From Microbacterium sp. cx-55 (GTDB taxonomy: Bacteria > Actinomycetota > Actinomycetes > Actinomycetales > Microbacteriaceae), in NCBI RefSeq assembly GCF_021117345.1, contig NZ_CP088261.1, forward strand, positions 2,604,001 through 2,668,000: a stretch of DNA of 64,000 bases. Reading direction: 5' to 3'. The position numbers and the translations under genes were made by a program. The notes below the pieces were generated by a model, which had not been told where the DNA came from, did not search any database, and worked only from the letters and a program-made list of their open reading frames with translations. This document shows positions 34,789-44,146 of this stretch, in pieces (position 1 is the first letter of the stretch; each line of letters starts with the position of its first letter).

Positions 34789-36312
34789 ATGACCGCACCG
34801 CCGGTGGAGAAGCCGACACTCGACACTCTGCTCGCCCGCACCGATCTGCACCTTCGACTCGAGTACGAGGGGGCGGACGGATCGCTCGAGCGTCGCATCC
34901 GCGGCGTGCACAGTTCAGATCTTCCCGACCCGACACCGTTCCTCTCGCAGGATCTCGCCCTGCTGACCACAGGCACGCAGTTCGTCACCGTCGACGACCC
35001 GGGTCTCTACGACGAGTACGTCCAACGGCTGCGGACGCGCGGCGTCGCGGCGCTCGGCTTCGGCACCGAGGTCGTGCGGGACGGCATCCCCGCGCCGCTC
35101 GCCGACGCGTGCCGTGCGCACGGCCTGGCCCTGTTCGAAGTGCCGTACCGGACGCCGTTCATCGCGGTCGCCCGCGCGAACAGCGAGACGATCGCCGCCG
35201 AGCAGTACGCGCGTCGCAGCTGGGCGCTCGCGGCGGGCCGCGCTCTGTCGCTCGCGGCGCTCCGGGCAGACGGACTGTCGGCCACCCTCGACGAGCTCTC
35301 CCGCCAGCTGGACTGCTGGGTGGGGCTGTTCAACGCGACGGGAACGCTCGCGCACGAGCGCCCCGAGGGGGGTCTCGCCGCATCCGTCGCCGCGCAGTTG
35401 CGCACCGAAGTGGGAACGGTGCTGCGGCGCGGGGCGCGGGCAGGTTCCGCCCTCCGGATCGACGACGTGCCGTTCACGCTGCAGACGCTCGGGCGCGGCG
35501 GCCACCTCCGGGGGGCGATCGCCATCGCCTCGGGCGACCTCGACCAGGAGGCCCGCGGCGTCGTCACGACGGTCGTCGCGATGGCCGGACTCGCGCTCGA
35601 GCAGCAGCGGAGCCTCGTCGACGCGCACACCGCGCTGCGGGCGGGACTCGCCGCATCCGTCGCCGTCGATGAGTCGACCCTTCCGCGCCGCGTCGCGCGC
35701 GCCGTCTGGGGCGGCTTTCCCGCCGCACCGGTCGTCGTCGGGTTGGCCGGACCGGAGGTGCTGCGCCGCGACGACGCGCTCGCGTGGTTGGAAACCATGG
35801 CAGCGGAGACCGGCGGCGGGTTGTTCTTCGGCGGAGCGGCCGGTGGGATGCTGCTGCTCGTGGGCGCGGACCGCCACCACCTGCTCGGCGAGTTCGCCGA
35901 GCGCTTCGAGATCTCGGTCGGGGCGTCCGAGCCGACGACGCTCGACGCCGTCTCTGCGGGGATCGCTCAAGCCCGGGTGGCACGCGAGCGCGGCGGCAGC
36001 GGGCTGAGCGATTTCGCGGCCGTGCGCGGCAGCATCCTGAGCGTGATCGCCGAGGAGCGCACCCGGGTGCTCGCCGCCGCCGAGCTCGCACCGTTAGTGG
36101 CCCACGACGACGCGGAGGGCACGCGCCTGGTTGCCACGCTCCGCGCCTGGCTCGACAACGACGCGTCGCACGAGTCCGCCGCCCGGGCACTGGGCGTCCA
36201 CCGCCACACGGTGCGGGCGCGCCTGACGCTCGTGGAACAGGTGCTCGGCCGTGACCTCGCCTCGTTCGCCGCCCGCGCCGAGCTGTGGTTGGCCCTGCAG
36301 TCGTTGGGATGA
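34789..36312 (+). CDS. PucR-family regulator of the putrescine/GABA cluster
   Basis: 507 residues: an N-terminal PucR ligand-sensing domain (about 10-130, SSDLPDPTPFLSQDLALLTTG), a middle GAF-like region, and a C-terminal HTH_30 domain (ESAARALGVHRHTVRARLTLVEQVLGRDL). PucR-type proteins such as GabR of Corynebacterium activate purine or GABA catabolism genes. Divergence from gabT, 125 bases away, makes this the local activator. The ATG at 34789 has GAGGGGAA upstream; the in-frame ATG at 34723 lacks a Shine-Dalgarno. Confidence 0.9.
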   Translation: MTAPPVEKPTLDTLLARTDLHLRLEYEGADGSLERRIRGVHSSDLPDPTPFLSQDLALLTTGTQFVTVDDPGLYDEYVQRLRTRGVAALGFGTEVVRDGIPAPLADACRAHGLALFEVPYRTPFIAVARANSETIAAEQYARRSWALAAGRALSLAALRADGLSATLDELSRQLDCWVGLFNATGTLAHERPEGGLAASVAAQLRTEVGTVLRRGARAGSALRIDDVPFTLQTLGRGGHLRGAIAIASGDLDQEARGVVTTVVAMAGLALEQQRSLVDAHTALRAGLAASVAVDESTLPRRVARAVWGGFPAAPVVVGLAGPEVLRRDDALAWLETMAAETGGGLFFGGAAGGMLLLVGADRHHLLGEFAERFEISVGASEPTTLDAVSAGIAQARVARERGGSGLSDFAAVRGSILSVIAEERTRVLAAAELAPLVAHDDAEGTRLVATLRAWLDNDASHESAARALGVHRHTVRARLTLVEQVLGRDLASFAARAELWLALQSLG

Positions 36313-36332
36313 CGCGGGGCGCGGGTGGCGCC

Positions 36333-36398
36333 GATGGCGCTGCGGCGCTGCGGCACTGAGGCGCTGATGGCGCTGCGGCGCTGAGGCGCTGCCCGCAT
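36333..36398. repeat. 33-bp tandem repeat after pucR-type gene
   Basis: GATGGCGCTGCGGCGCTG occurs at 36333-36350 and 36366-36383, a 33-bp period that also repeats the CGGCACTGAGGCGCT-like spacer imperfectly. It begins 20 bases after the regulator's stop codon. Confidence 0.75.
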
Positions 36399-36429
36399 CC
36401 TGAGCTCATGTCCCGATATTTGCGGAGCG

Positions 36430-36480
36430 TGTCCCACTTTTTGTCGCTATGAGTCCGGGATAGCGGCAAAAACTGGGACA
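36430..36480. repeat. 21-bp-stem hairpin with TGTCCC/GGGACA ends
   Basis: The 21-base arm starting TGTCCCACTTTTTGTCGC (36430-36450) pairs with 36460-36480 with two mismatches around a nine-base loop. TGTCCC also occurs just outside (36409-36414) and its complement GGGACA again at 36495-36500, so the structure is nested. It lies between the pucR-type gene and a lysE-type gene, and may be a terminator or a remnant element. Confidence 0.75.
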
Positions 36481-36517
36481 TGCCGGGAGGTGCTGGGACA
36501 CGGAGTATCGTTCGCTC

Positions 36518-37150
36518 ATGCTTCCGATCGAAAACCTCCTGGCGTTCATCCTCGCGTCGGTGGTCATCATCGTGATTCCCGGCCCGAGCGTGCTGTTCGT
36601 GATCGGGAGGTCGATCGCTCTCGGCCGCCGCGCCGGCGTGCTCAGCGTCGTCGGCAATGCGCTGGGCACGATCCCCGCGGTGCTCGCGGTCGCCTTCGGT
36701 GTCGGCGCGATCGTCGCGTCTTCCGTGGCGGCGTTCACCGTGATCAAGATCGCGGGTGCGGCATACCTCGTCTACCTCGGCATCCACGCCATCCGCCATC
36801 GGAACGCGCACGTGCCGGGAGCAGAAATCGCCCCCCGTTCCGCCCGCACACTCCTCGCGCAGGGCTTCATCGTCGGGCTGACCAACCCCAAGACGATCGC
36901 CTTCTTCGTCGCCGTGCTGCCGCAGTTCGTCTCCCCCGCGGCGGGTGCCGTGTGGGCGCAGCTTCTGCTGCTGGGCATCACCTTCCAGCTCCTCGCCCTC
37001 GCGTGCGACAGCGTGTGGGCCGTCGCCGCCGGCACCGCCCGCACCTGGTTCGCGCGGTCGCCGCGACGCATCTCGACGCTGTCCGGCGCCGGCGGGGTCA
37101 TGATGATCGGGCTCGGCGGCACCCTCGCCCTGACCGGGGCGAAGAGCTGA
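36518..37150 (+). CDS. LysE/RhtB-family translocator
   Basis: 210 residues, six predicted membrane helices. The N-terminal FILASVVIIVIPGPSVLFVIGRSI and central GLTNPKTIAFFVAVLPQFV are typical of RhtB-like exporters of amino acids (Thr, homoserine, Leu and others). It stands alone, next to the RamB-type regulator convergently, and nothing nearby fixes the substrate. The ATG at 36518 follows a GGAG 12 bases upstream. Confidence 0.9.
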   Translation: MLPIENLLAFILASVVIIVIPGPSVLFVIGRSIALGRRAGVLSVVGNALGTIPAVLAVAFGVGAIVASSVAAFTVIKIAGAAYLVYLGIHAIRHRNAHVPGAEIAPRSARTLLAQGFIVGLTNPKTIAFFVAVLPQFVSPAAGAVWAQLLLLGITFQLLALACDSVWAVAAGTARTWFARSPRRISTLSGAGGVMMIGLGGTLALTGAKS

Positions 37151-37176
37151 CCCCGCCGCGCTGAGTCGGGCCCCGC

Positions 37177-38640
37177 TCAGACCGGCGCGTGCGCGGCGAG
37201 GAACTCGTACACCTCGGTCGTATCGACGCCGGGGAACGCGCCGGTCGGCAAGGTCGCCAGCAGCGTTCGCGGCGTCCGCACGTTCGGCCACGAGTTCTCT
37301 CGCCACGCCGCCTCGAGATCGGCCGGCGCGCGACGGCAGCAGACCTCGACCGAGTGCTTCGAGACGCCGCGGTTCGGGGTGTCTCGACCGAGGAACCACT
37401 TGGTGTCGTCGAAGCGCACGCCGACGCTCACCGAATGCTGGCCCTCGCTCGAGTTCTCCACACGCGCCGTGCACCAGTACGTGCCGTTGCCGGTGTCGGT
37501 GTACTGGTAGTACGGATTGAACCGGTCATCGACGTCGAACACGACCCGGCTCGTCCAGCGGCGGCAGCACAACTGCCCCTCGATCGCTCCCAGCCGGTCG
37601 GCGGGGAAGTTCACGTCGTCGTTCTCGTAAGCCTTCGTGATCGTGCCCGACTCGTGCACCTTCAAGAAGTGCACCGGGATGCCGAGGTGCACGCTCGCGA
37701 GATTCGTGAAGCGGTGGGCGGCGGTCTCGTACGACACCGAATACAGGTCGCGGAGATCCTCGATCGAGATCGCCCGGTCGGCTTTCGCTTCGGCGAGGAA
37801 CGGCACAACATGGGCCTCGGGGATCAGCATCGCGCCGGTGAGGTAGTTCGTTTCGACGCGCTGCCGCAAGAACTCGGCGTAGCTCGTCGGCTCCCGATGC
37901 CCCAGGATGCGGCTCGCGAGCGCCTGCAGCACGGCCGTGCGCGAGTCGCCCTTCTGCGTGACCTTGCTCGAGAGATAGAGCCGGCCGTGGGCGAGGTCGG
38001 CAACGCTCCGGGTGGTCTGCGGCAGATCGGCGACGTAGTGCAGTGTGAACCCGAGATGCGCCGCGATGTCGCTCGCGGAGCGCTGCGTGAGCGGCCCGCC
38101 GGGATGGCCGACCGCATCCAGGATGCGGCGTGCCTGCTCCTCGAGGTCGGGGAAGTAGTTGTTCTGCTGCCGCATGAGGTGACGGAGGTCGACGTTCGCG
38201 CGCCGCGCCTCCTCGGGCGTCGCGGCGCGTTCGTCGCGGAGGCGTTCGATCTCGCCCTGCAACGCCAGCATGGCGCGAAGCGCGTCATCCGGCACCGACT
38301 TGCCGACCCGGAACGGCGCGATCCCGAGGGCCTGGAAGGTCTGCCCGCGCATCGCCCGCTCCAGCGAGATCTCCAGGGACGCGCGCTCGTCCAACGGTTC
38401 GGCCTCGAGCAGCGCATCGATCGTCGATCCGAGCGCCTTCGCGATCGACCGGAGAAGAGTGAGCTTGGGCTCCCGCTTGCCGTTCTCGATCATCGACAGC
38501 TGGCTCGGGGCACGGTCGACCGCGGCCGAGAGCTCGTCGAGGGTCATCCCTCGCTGCGCACGCAACTGCCGGATGCGGCGTCCGATGGTCAGCGCGTCGG
38601 CTTCGGCATCCTCGCCATGCAGATCTTCTGTGATCGTCAT
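37177..38640 (-). CDS. RamB-like XRE/ScfR-family regulator
   Basis: 487 residues. N-terminal XRE helix-turn-helix ([48 protein letters not shown]), then a peptidase-like central domain (about 150-340) and a C-terminal DUF2083-type region. This is the arrangement of RamB, which controls acetate and glyoxylate genes in corynebacteria. It sits divergent from aceA, 143 bases apart, so it probably represses or tunes aceA/aceB in response to acetyl-CoA or related metabolites. Cys-rich segments ([11 protein letters not shown] and HSVEVCCRR) near the C-terminus are a family trait and could bind a metal or sense redox. Confidence 0.92.
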   Translation of the reverse strand: MTITEDLHGEDAEADALTIGRRIRQLRAQRGMTLDELSAAVDRAPSQLSMIENGKREPKLTLLRSIAKALGSTIDALLEAEPLDERASLEISLERAMRGQTFQALGIAPFRVGKSVPDDALRAMLALQGEIERLRDERAATPEEARRANVDLRHLMRQQNNYFPDLEEQARRILDAVGHPGGPLTQRSASDIAAHLGFTLHYVADLPQTTRSVADLAHGRLYLSSKVTQKGDSRTAVLQALASRILGHREPTSYAEFLRQRVETNYLTGAMLIPEAHVVPFLAEAKADRAISIEDLRDLYSVSYETAAHRFTNLASVHLGIPVHFLKVHESGTITKAYENDDVNFPADRLGAIEGQLCCRRWTSRVVFDVDDRFNPYYQYTDTGNGTYWCTARVENSSEGQHSVSVGVRFDDTKWFLGRDTPNRGVSKHSVEVCCRRAPADLEAAWRENSWPNVRTPRTLLATLPTGAFPGVDTTEVYEFLAAHAPV

Positions 38641-38663
38641 GGACCGGATTGTGCCACGAGAAC

Positions 38664-38683
38664 AGAAGAACGAGCAATCTTCT
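38664..38683. promoter_or_regulatory. AGAAGA-N8-TCTTCT inverted repeat
   Basis: A perfect 6-bp inverted repeat with an 8-base centre lies 24 bases upstream of the regulator start and 100 before aceA. It is the clearest dyad in the divergent aceA/regulator region. A GAAGAACAG complement (38708-38716) is nearby. It is a candidate regulator site; it does not match the published C. glutamicum RamB motif. Confidence 0.4.
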
Positions 38684-38783
38684 CCTCACGAATGCCGGTT
38701 TCGGGGGCTGTTCTTCACTCAGAGTGGAGCCACGAACCCGCCGGGACAACGATCGTCCCCGCATCCGATCACAGGAGACCGAC

Positions 38784-40100
38784 ATGACCATCCACGCGAC
38801 CCCCGGCCAGCCGCCCCTCCGTGCGGGCGACCAGACGCAGACGGCGACGGAGCTTCAGGAGATCTGGGACACCGACCCGCGCTGGGATGGCGTCTCGCGC
38901 ACCTACACCGCCGACGACGTCGTCCGGTTGCGCGGGTCGGTCCGTGAGGAGAGCACGCTCGCGCGCCGCGGCGCCGAGAACCTCTGGAACCTGCTGCACA
39001 CCGAGGACTACATCCGGGCGCTCGGCGCCTACACCGGCGGCCAGGCCGTGCAGCAGGTGCGCGCGGGCCTGAAGGCGATCTACCTCTCCGGCTGGCAGGT
39101 CGCGGCCGACGGCAACCTCGCCGGGCAGACCTACCCCGACCAGAGCCTCTACCCCGCGAACTCCGTGCCGTCGGTCGTGCGTCGCATCAACAATGCGCTG
39201 ATCCGTCAGGACCAGATCGAGCACGCCGAAGGAGAGATCACCCGCGACTGGATCGCCCCCATCGTCGCCGACGCCGAGGCCGGATTCGGCGGACCGCTGA
39301 ACGCCTACGAACTCGCCCACTCGCTCATCCAGGCCGGAGCCGCCGGCATCCACTGGGAAGACCAGCTCGCGAGCGAGAAGAAGTGCGGCCACCTCGGCGG
39401 CAAGGTGCTCGTGCCGACGCAGCAGCACATCCGCACGCTCAACGCGGCGCGTCTCGCGGCGGATGTCGCCGACGTCCCCACCGTCATCATCGCGCGCACC
39501 GATGCGCTCGCGGCCGACCTGCTCACGAGCGACGTCGACCCGCGCGACCGCGAGTTCACGACCGGCGAGCGCACCGAGGAAGGGTTCTACCGGGTGCGCC
39601 CAGGACTGGATGCGGTCATCAGCCGCGGCCTCGCGTTCGCGCCCTACGCCGACCTGCTCTGGGTCGAAACCGGCGAACCCGACATAGAGCTCGCCCGCGC
39701 ATTCGCCCACGCGGTGCACGCCGAGTTCCCCGGCAAGATGCTCGCGTACAACTGCTCGCCGAGCTTCAACTGGAAGCGTCACCTCGACGATGCGCAGATC
39801 GCGACGTTCCAGGCGGAGCTCGCGGAACTCGGCTACGCGTTCCAATTCATCACGCTCGCCGGATTCCACGCCGTGAACTACTCCATGTTCGATCTCGCCT
39901 CCGGTTACGCCGACCGCGCCATGAGCGCCTACGTCGAACTGCAAGAGGCCGAGTTCGCGGCCGAGTCCCGCGGCTACACCGCGACTCGGCACCAGCGCGA
40001 AGCCGGGACGGGCTACTTCGACCACGTCTCGACCGCGCTCAACCCCACCAGCGCCACCCTCGCGCTGCACGGCTCGACCGAGACCGCCCAGTTCCACTGA
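38784..40100 (+). CDS. aceA: isocitrate lyase
   Basis: 438 residues. It splits isocitrate into succinate and glyoxylate, the first glyoxylate-shunt step, needed for growth on acetate or fatty acids. The catalytic loop [11 protein letters not shown] holds the active-site Cys. [11 protein letters not shown] binds Mg2+ and YNCSPSFNW binds substrate. The ATG at 38784 has an ACAGGAGACC Shine-Dalgarno. aceB follows after a 290-bp repeat-rich gap, and the divergent RamB-like gene is the likely regulator. Confidence 0.97.
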   Translation: MTIHATPGQPPLRAGDQTQTATELQEIWDTDPRWDGVSRTYTADDVVRLRGSVREESTLARRGAENLWNLLHTEDYIRALGAYTGGQAVQQVRAGLKAIYLSGWQVAADGNLAGQTYPDQSLYPANSVPSVVRRINNALIRQDQIEHAEGEITRDWIAPIVADAEAGFGGPLNAYELAHSLIQAGAAGIHWEDQLASEKKCGHLGGKVLVPTQQHIRTLNAARLAADVADVPTVIIARTDALAADLLTSDVDPRDREFTTGERTEEGFYRVRPGLDAVISRGLAFAPYADLLWVETGEPDIELARAFAHAVHAEFPGKMLAYNCSPSFNWKRHLDDAQIATFQAELAELGYAFQFITLAGFHAVNYSMFDLASGYADRAMSAYVELQEAEFAAESRGYTATRHQREAGTGYFDHVSTALNPTSATLALHGSTETAQFH

Positions 40101-40109
40101 GCGCGCCGC

Positions 40110-40163
<54 letters not shown>

Positions 40164-40175
40164 TCGCTCCCACAT

Positions 40176-40358
40176 CCCGCTCACGTGTCGCAATCCGCCG
40201 CCACCCCGACAGATCGCGCCACCCGAAACACCTCCTCCTCCCCCGCTCACGTGTCGCAATCCGTCACCACCCACGACAGATCGCGCCACCCGAAACACCT
40301 CCTCCCCCGCTCACGTGACGCAATCCGTGCTCGGACGGGCGGATTGCGACACGTGAGC
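40176..40358. repeat. 65-bp repeat ending in a hairpin between aceA and aceB
   Basis: CTCACGTGTCGCAATCCG occurs at 40180-40197 and 40246-40263, and once with one change at 40310-40327. Its reverse complement is at 40340-40357. The spacers between direct copies share GACAGATCGCGCCACCCGAA. The last direct copy and the inverted copy form a 19-bp stem with one mismatch and a 12-base loop. Each copy contains the palindrome CACGTG. aceB starts 33 bases after the end. Confidence 0.85.
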
Positions 40359-40390
40359 CCGCCCTCGGGCGTCGAACAGAAAGCCAGATC

Positions 40391-42046
40391 ATGACCCTCA
40401 CGGACACGGGCTCACCGCCCCGCACCTCTGCACCGACACCCGCCTCCCGGCCCACGATCGAGATCCTGGGCCGACCCGGCGACCGCTACGACGAGATCCT
40501 GACGCCCGACGCTCTGGTGTTCCTCGCCGAGCTGCACCACCGTTTCTCCGGACGACGCCACGACCGGCTCGCCGAGCGGATGCGGCGCCGCTACGAGATC
40601 GGCAACGGACACGATCCGTCATTCCGCGCCGACACCGCCTGCATCCGGAACGACACGACCTGGCGGGTCGCGGGCGCCGGTCCCGGTCTCGAGGACCGTC
40701 GCGTCGAGATCACGGGGCCGACCGACCCGAAGATGACGATCAACGCACTGAACTCGGGCGCCAAGGTCTGGCTCGCCGACCAGGAGGATGCCACGAGCCC
40801 CACCTGGAAGAACGTCATCGAGGGCCAGCTATCACTCCGCGACGCGATCCGCGGCGAGCTGTCGTTCACGAACGCCGACGGCAAGCGATACGAGGTCACC
40901 GCTCCCGAGACGCCGACCATCGTGATGCGTCCGCGCGGGTGGCACCTGGTCGAGAGCCACCTCCGGTTCACGGATCGCCGCGGCCGCGCGATGGCCGCAT
41001 CCGGTTCGCTCGTCGACTTCGGCCTGTACTTCTGGCACAACGCCGCACGACTCATCGCGAGCGGCCGGGGTCCGTACTTCTACCTCGCCAAGATCGAATC
41101 GAGCGAAGAGGCGGCACTCTGGGACGACGTCTTCACGTTCAGCGAGCAGCAGCTCGGCATCCCGCACGGCACGATCCGCGCGACCGTTCTGATCGAGACG
41201 CTGCCGGCGGCGTTCGAGATGGACGAGATCCTGTACGAGCTGCGCGATCACTGCGCCGGGCTCAACGCCGGACGCTGGGACTACATCTTCTCGATGATCA
41301 AGAACTACCGCGGCCGGGGCGCACGGTTCGTGCTGCCCGACCGCAGCCAGGTCACCATGACGGTGCCGTTCATGCGGGCGTACACCGACCTGCTCGTGCA
41401 GACGTGCCACAAGCGCGGCGCGTTCGCGATCGGCGGCATGAGCGCCTTCATCCCGAACCGCCGTGATCCCGAGGTCACGCGGCAGGCGTTCGAGAAGGTG
41501 GCGGCCGACAAGAAGCGCGAGGCCGGCGACGGGTTCGACGGCACCTGGGTTGCTCACCCCGACCTCATCCCGGTCGCGCGTGCCGAGTTCGACGCCGTGC
41601 TCGGCGAGCGTCCGAACCAGCTCGACCGGCAGCGCGACGACGTGCAGGTGAACCCGGCCGACCTGCTGGACGTGCACATCGGCCTGCCGATCACCGAGGC
41701 GGGAGTGCACGGAAACGTGTCAGTCGCGGTGCGCTACATCGAGGCGTGGCTGCGCGGCCTCGGCGCCGTCGCGATCGACAACCTGATGGAGGATGCGGCG
41801 ACCGCCGAGATCAGCCGCTCGCAGGTGTGGCAGTGGATCCACCAGGACCGCGCCACCGAGAACGGTACGCGCATCACCCGCGAGTACATCGAGGGACTCA
41901 TCACGCAGGTGCTCGGCGAGGTCCCCCGCCACGACGGCGATCGGTTCGAGGATGCCGCCGACGTGTTCCGCGAGGTCGCGCTGGGCGCCGAGTTCCCCAC
42001 CTTCCTGACGCTGGTGGCCTACTCCCGCTACCTCGTGGAGGTGTGA
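40391..42046 (+). CDS. aceB: malate synthase A
   Basis: 551 residues. It condenses glyoxylate with acetyl-CoA to malate, the second glyoxylate-shunt step. Family markers: NSGAKVWLADQEDATSPTWKN, DFGLYFWHNAARL, the catalytic-region GRWDYIFSMIKNYRGRG, and HVGLPIT-like DVHIGLPITEAGVHGN near the C-terminus. It is downstream of aceA on the same strand, separated by repeats, so it may be on its own transcript. Confidence 0.97.
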   Translation: MTLTDTGSPPRTSAPTPASRPTIEILGRPGDRYDEILTPDALVFLAELHHRFSGRRHDRLAERMRRRYEIGNGHDPSFRADTACIRNDTTWRVAGAGPGLEDRRVEITGPTDPKMTINALNSGAKVWLADQEDATSPTWKNVIEGQLSLRDAIRGELSFTNADGKRYEVTAPETPTIVMRPRGWHLVESHLRFTDRRGRAMAASGSLVDFGLYFWHNAARLIASGRGPYFYLAKIESSEEAALWDDVFTFSEQQLGIPHGTIRATVLIETLPAAFEMDEILYELRDHCAGLNAGRWDYIFSMIKNYRGRGARFVLPDRSQVTMTVPFMRAYTDLLVQTCHKRGAFAIGGMSAFIPNRRDPEVTRQAFEKVAADKKREAGDGFDGTWVAHPDLIPVARAEFDAVLGERPNQLDRQRDDVQVNPADLLDVHIGLPITEAGVHGNVSVAVRYIEAWLRGLGAVAIDNLMEDAATAEISRSQVWQWIHQDRATENGTRITREYIEGLITQVLGEVPRHDGDRFEDAADVFREVALGAEFPTFLTLVAYSRYLVEV

Positions 42047-42060
42047 CCGCACCCGTCACA

Positions 42061-42133
42061 CCGCGAGACGGGATCTTCGGGCCGAGACCGTGGGGTTGCC
42101 CCGCAGTCTCGGCGCCCGGATCCCGTCTCGCGG
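42061..42133. terminator. 35-bp-arm hairpin between aceB and a convergent gene
   Basis: The left arm (42061-42095, starting CCGCGAGACGGGATC) pairs almost completely with 42099-42133 around a TTG loop, with small internal bulges. It lies 15 bases after aceB and 23 before the stop of the convergent lipoprotein gene. It is a plausible two-way terminator, although far longer than usual. Confidence 0.75.
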
Positions 42134-42155
42134 TTAAGAGCCTGCGCCGGTCGGG

Positions 42156-43166
42156 TCAGGGCTGGAGCAGTGCGAGCATCTCGGGCGGGGCAGCGCGGGC
42201 AGCCAGGTCGGGGCCGACGACCCGCTGGCATCCGTCGAGCTCGACCGTGAAACCCGCCGCGGCGTGCCCGGTCGGATGCGCGACGACGAGGACGGATGCG
42301 GTCGCCACGCAATGGCCCGCGGACGGCGCCCCGGCGAACGACGCGAAGGCCTCCCCCGCGGCGACGGCATCGAGCTCCTCGGCGTAGGTGAACGTCCCGA
42401 GATCATTCGACGTCAGCGACCCGCCGTCTGTCGACGGAACCCCGACTGCATACCGGCACAGCTGCATCCCCTGCACTTCGGCGGCATCCGGCAGGGCCGG
42501 CGGCTCCCAGGGAATCACCTCGACCGGGTCGCCGCCGAGCTCGGACGCTTCCGCCACGACCCCCGCGCCGGGTGCGACGCCGGCCAACGCCACGAGCATC
42601 CCGGCCGTGGTGGCGCAGCCGGCCGCTGTCGCTGCATCCGATTCCACCAGCGCACGCTGCACGAACGTCGCCTCCGTCACCGTCAGCGCGGCCAGCGCGG
42701 CCTCGATCCGCTCGAGCACGTCCGGCCGGGGCTCAGGGCACGCTCCCATCGGGTAGGGCACGCGGATGTAGCGGCCCTCGGCATCCGCCAACCAGAGTTC
42801 GGGCCCCATCCACATGACCGCCGAGCACGCACCCATGGTCGGTGCCTCGTCCGGCTCCGTCAGGGCCGCGAGCAGGTCGGTCAGGTCTCCCTCGAGCCGC
42901 TCATTGAGAGGGCCGGCCCACGTTCCGATTTCATCCCGCTGAGACGCCGACAGGGTGCAGCGCTGCACGGCCACCGGCGTGAACCCTTCCGGCACGTTTC
43001 CGGCCACGACGCCCTCCGCGGGGCCGAATTCGTCAGCGCAGACCACGGCGTCGACGGGCACGGCATCGGGCCGAGGTGCGCCCGTGAGGAAAGGGATCGT
43101 TCCGGCGGCACACGCGGTTAGCACACCGACGAGGGCGAGAACCGCGACAGCGTGGATTCTCCGCAT
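42156..43166 (-). CDS. hypothetical secreted lipoprotein
   Basis: 336 residues with a signal peptide and lipobox VLTACAAG (Cys about 19). The mature region has about nine Cys residues, mostly spaced for disulfides, and no motif I recognise. Composition is Ala/Pro/Glu-rich, as in other secreted actinobacterial proteins. It is convergent with aceB and followed upstream by cofE on the same strand, but the 121-bp gap gives no clear operon link. Function unknown. Confidence 0.8.
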   Translation of the reverse strand: MRRIHAVAVLALVGVLTACAAGTIPFLTGAPRPDAVPVDAVVCADEFGPAEGVVAGNVPEGFTPVAVQRCTLSASQRDEIGTWAGPLNERLEGDLTDLLAALTEPDEAPTMGACSAVMWMGPELWLADAEGRYIRVPYPMGACPEPRPDVLERIEAALAALTVTEATFVQRALVESDAATAAGCATTAGMLVALAGVAPGAGVVAEASELGGDPVEVIPWEPPALPDAAEVQGMQLCRYAVGVPSTDGGSLTSNDLGTFTYAEELDAVAAGEAFASFAGAPSAGHCVATASVLVVAHPTGHAAAGFTVELDGCQRVVGPDLAARAAPPEMLALLQP

Positions 43167-43286
43167 GCCTCCACGGTAGGCACTGGCTAGTCCGTGATCG
43201 ACAACGAGTGGCTAACGATCGGGCACGCCCGGCGGCGTGCCCGGTACCCGCTCCCAGCGCCTGTGCGCTCAGTCGCGCCCGCCCGC

Positions 43287-44066
43287 TCAGTCGCGGGCCG
43301 CGCGGCCGGCGGCGAAGCCCTCCGCGTAACCTTCGGCGAGCGCCTCGTCGGTGCCGAGGCGGAACATGTCGGCCGGGCCGGTGCGAACCAGGGTCCGCGC
43401 CCCGGGGGTATCGACCTCGGGGGTCACGTACTCCGCCATCCCGCGGACGACCGCGACGGGACGACCCGTCGCCTTGCCCTTCACGAGATCGGATGCCGCG
43501 GCCATCTCATCTGCCACCACCGGCACCGTGACGAGCAACGGACGCCCTTGCGCGTCGGTCTCGCCGCGCAGATCGTCAACGACCTGGACCCCGGCCGCGC
43601 CGATCGCGATGTCGGTCTGCCCGAGCCGCCACGCGCGACCGAGCGTGTCGCTCACGATGACGCCGAGCGGCACGCCGAACCGTTCGCGGAGCGCCGCACA
43701 GAGCGCGCGGGCCGACGCATCCGGATCCACCGGCAGCAGCAGCACCGTGCCCTCGGGAGTGTTCGACGCGTCGACGCCGGCGGCCGCGCCCACGATGCCG
43801 AGCCTGCTCTCGACGATCCGCGTCGTGCCACGGGTCGCGACGACCCGCACGGTCTCCGCCGTGATGGCGTCTTCGCGGTCGGATGCGGGCAGCATCCGCC
43901 CCTCCGCCTTCGACACGATCTTGCTCGTCACGACGAGAATGTCGCCGTCGCGGATGCCATCCGCATCCGCCGCCCACGCGTCGCCGATCAGCTGAGCGAG
44001 GTCGTCGTCGCCGGTCACCTCGGGGATGCCGTCCAGCGCCCAGACCTGCATGCGGCGTGCACTCAT
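43287..44066 (-). CDS. cofE: coenzyme F420-0:L-glutamate ligase
   Basis: 259 residues. It adds glutamate to F420-0 (the FbiB N-terminal activity), a GTP- and metal-dependent reaction of F420 synthesis. [17 protein letters not shown] and [24 protein letters not shown] are the family motifs, and the protein has CofE length, without the FbiB reductase domain. I chose the ATG at 44066 (MSARRMQVW). No other cof/fbi gene is in the window. It suggests the host makes F420; an LLM-type flavin/F420 enzyme lies at 59880-60758. Confidence 0.93.
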   Translation of the reverse strand: MSARRMQVWALDGIPEVTGDDDLAQLIGDAWAADADGIRDGDILVVTSKIVSKAEGRMLPASDREDAITAETVRVVATRGTTRIVESRLGIVGAAAGVDASNTPEGTVLLLPVDPDASARALCAALRERFGVPLGVIVSDTLGRAWRLGQTDIAIGAAGVQVVDDLRGETDAQGRPLLVTVPVVADEMAAASDLVKGKATGRPVAVVRGMAEYVTPEVDTPGARTLVRTGPADMFRLGTDEALAEGYAEGFAAGRAARD

Positions 44067-44146
44067 CCGTTCATCGTTCCACACCGCGGACGCCGAGCGC
44101 GGCGCGCGCCCTGCGCCACGGCCCGCCCGGAAGATACGCTTCAGGC

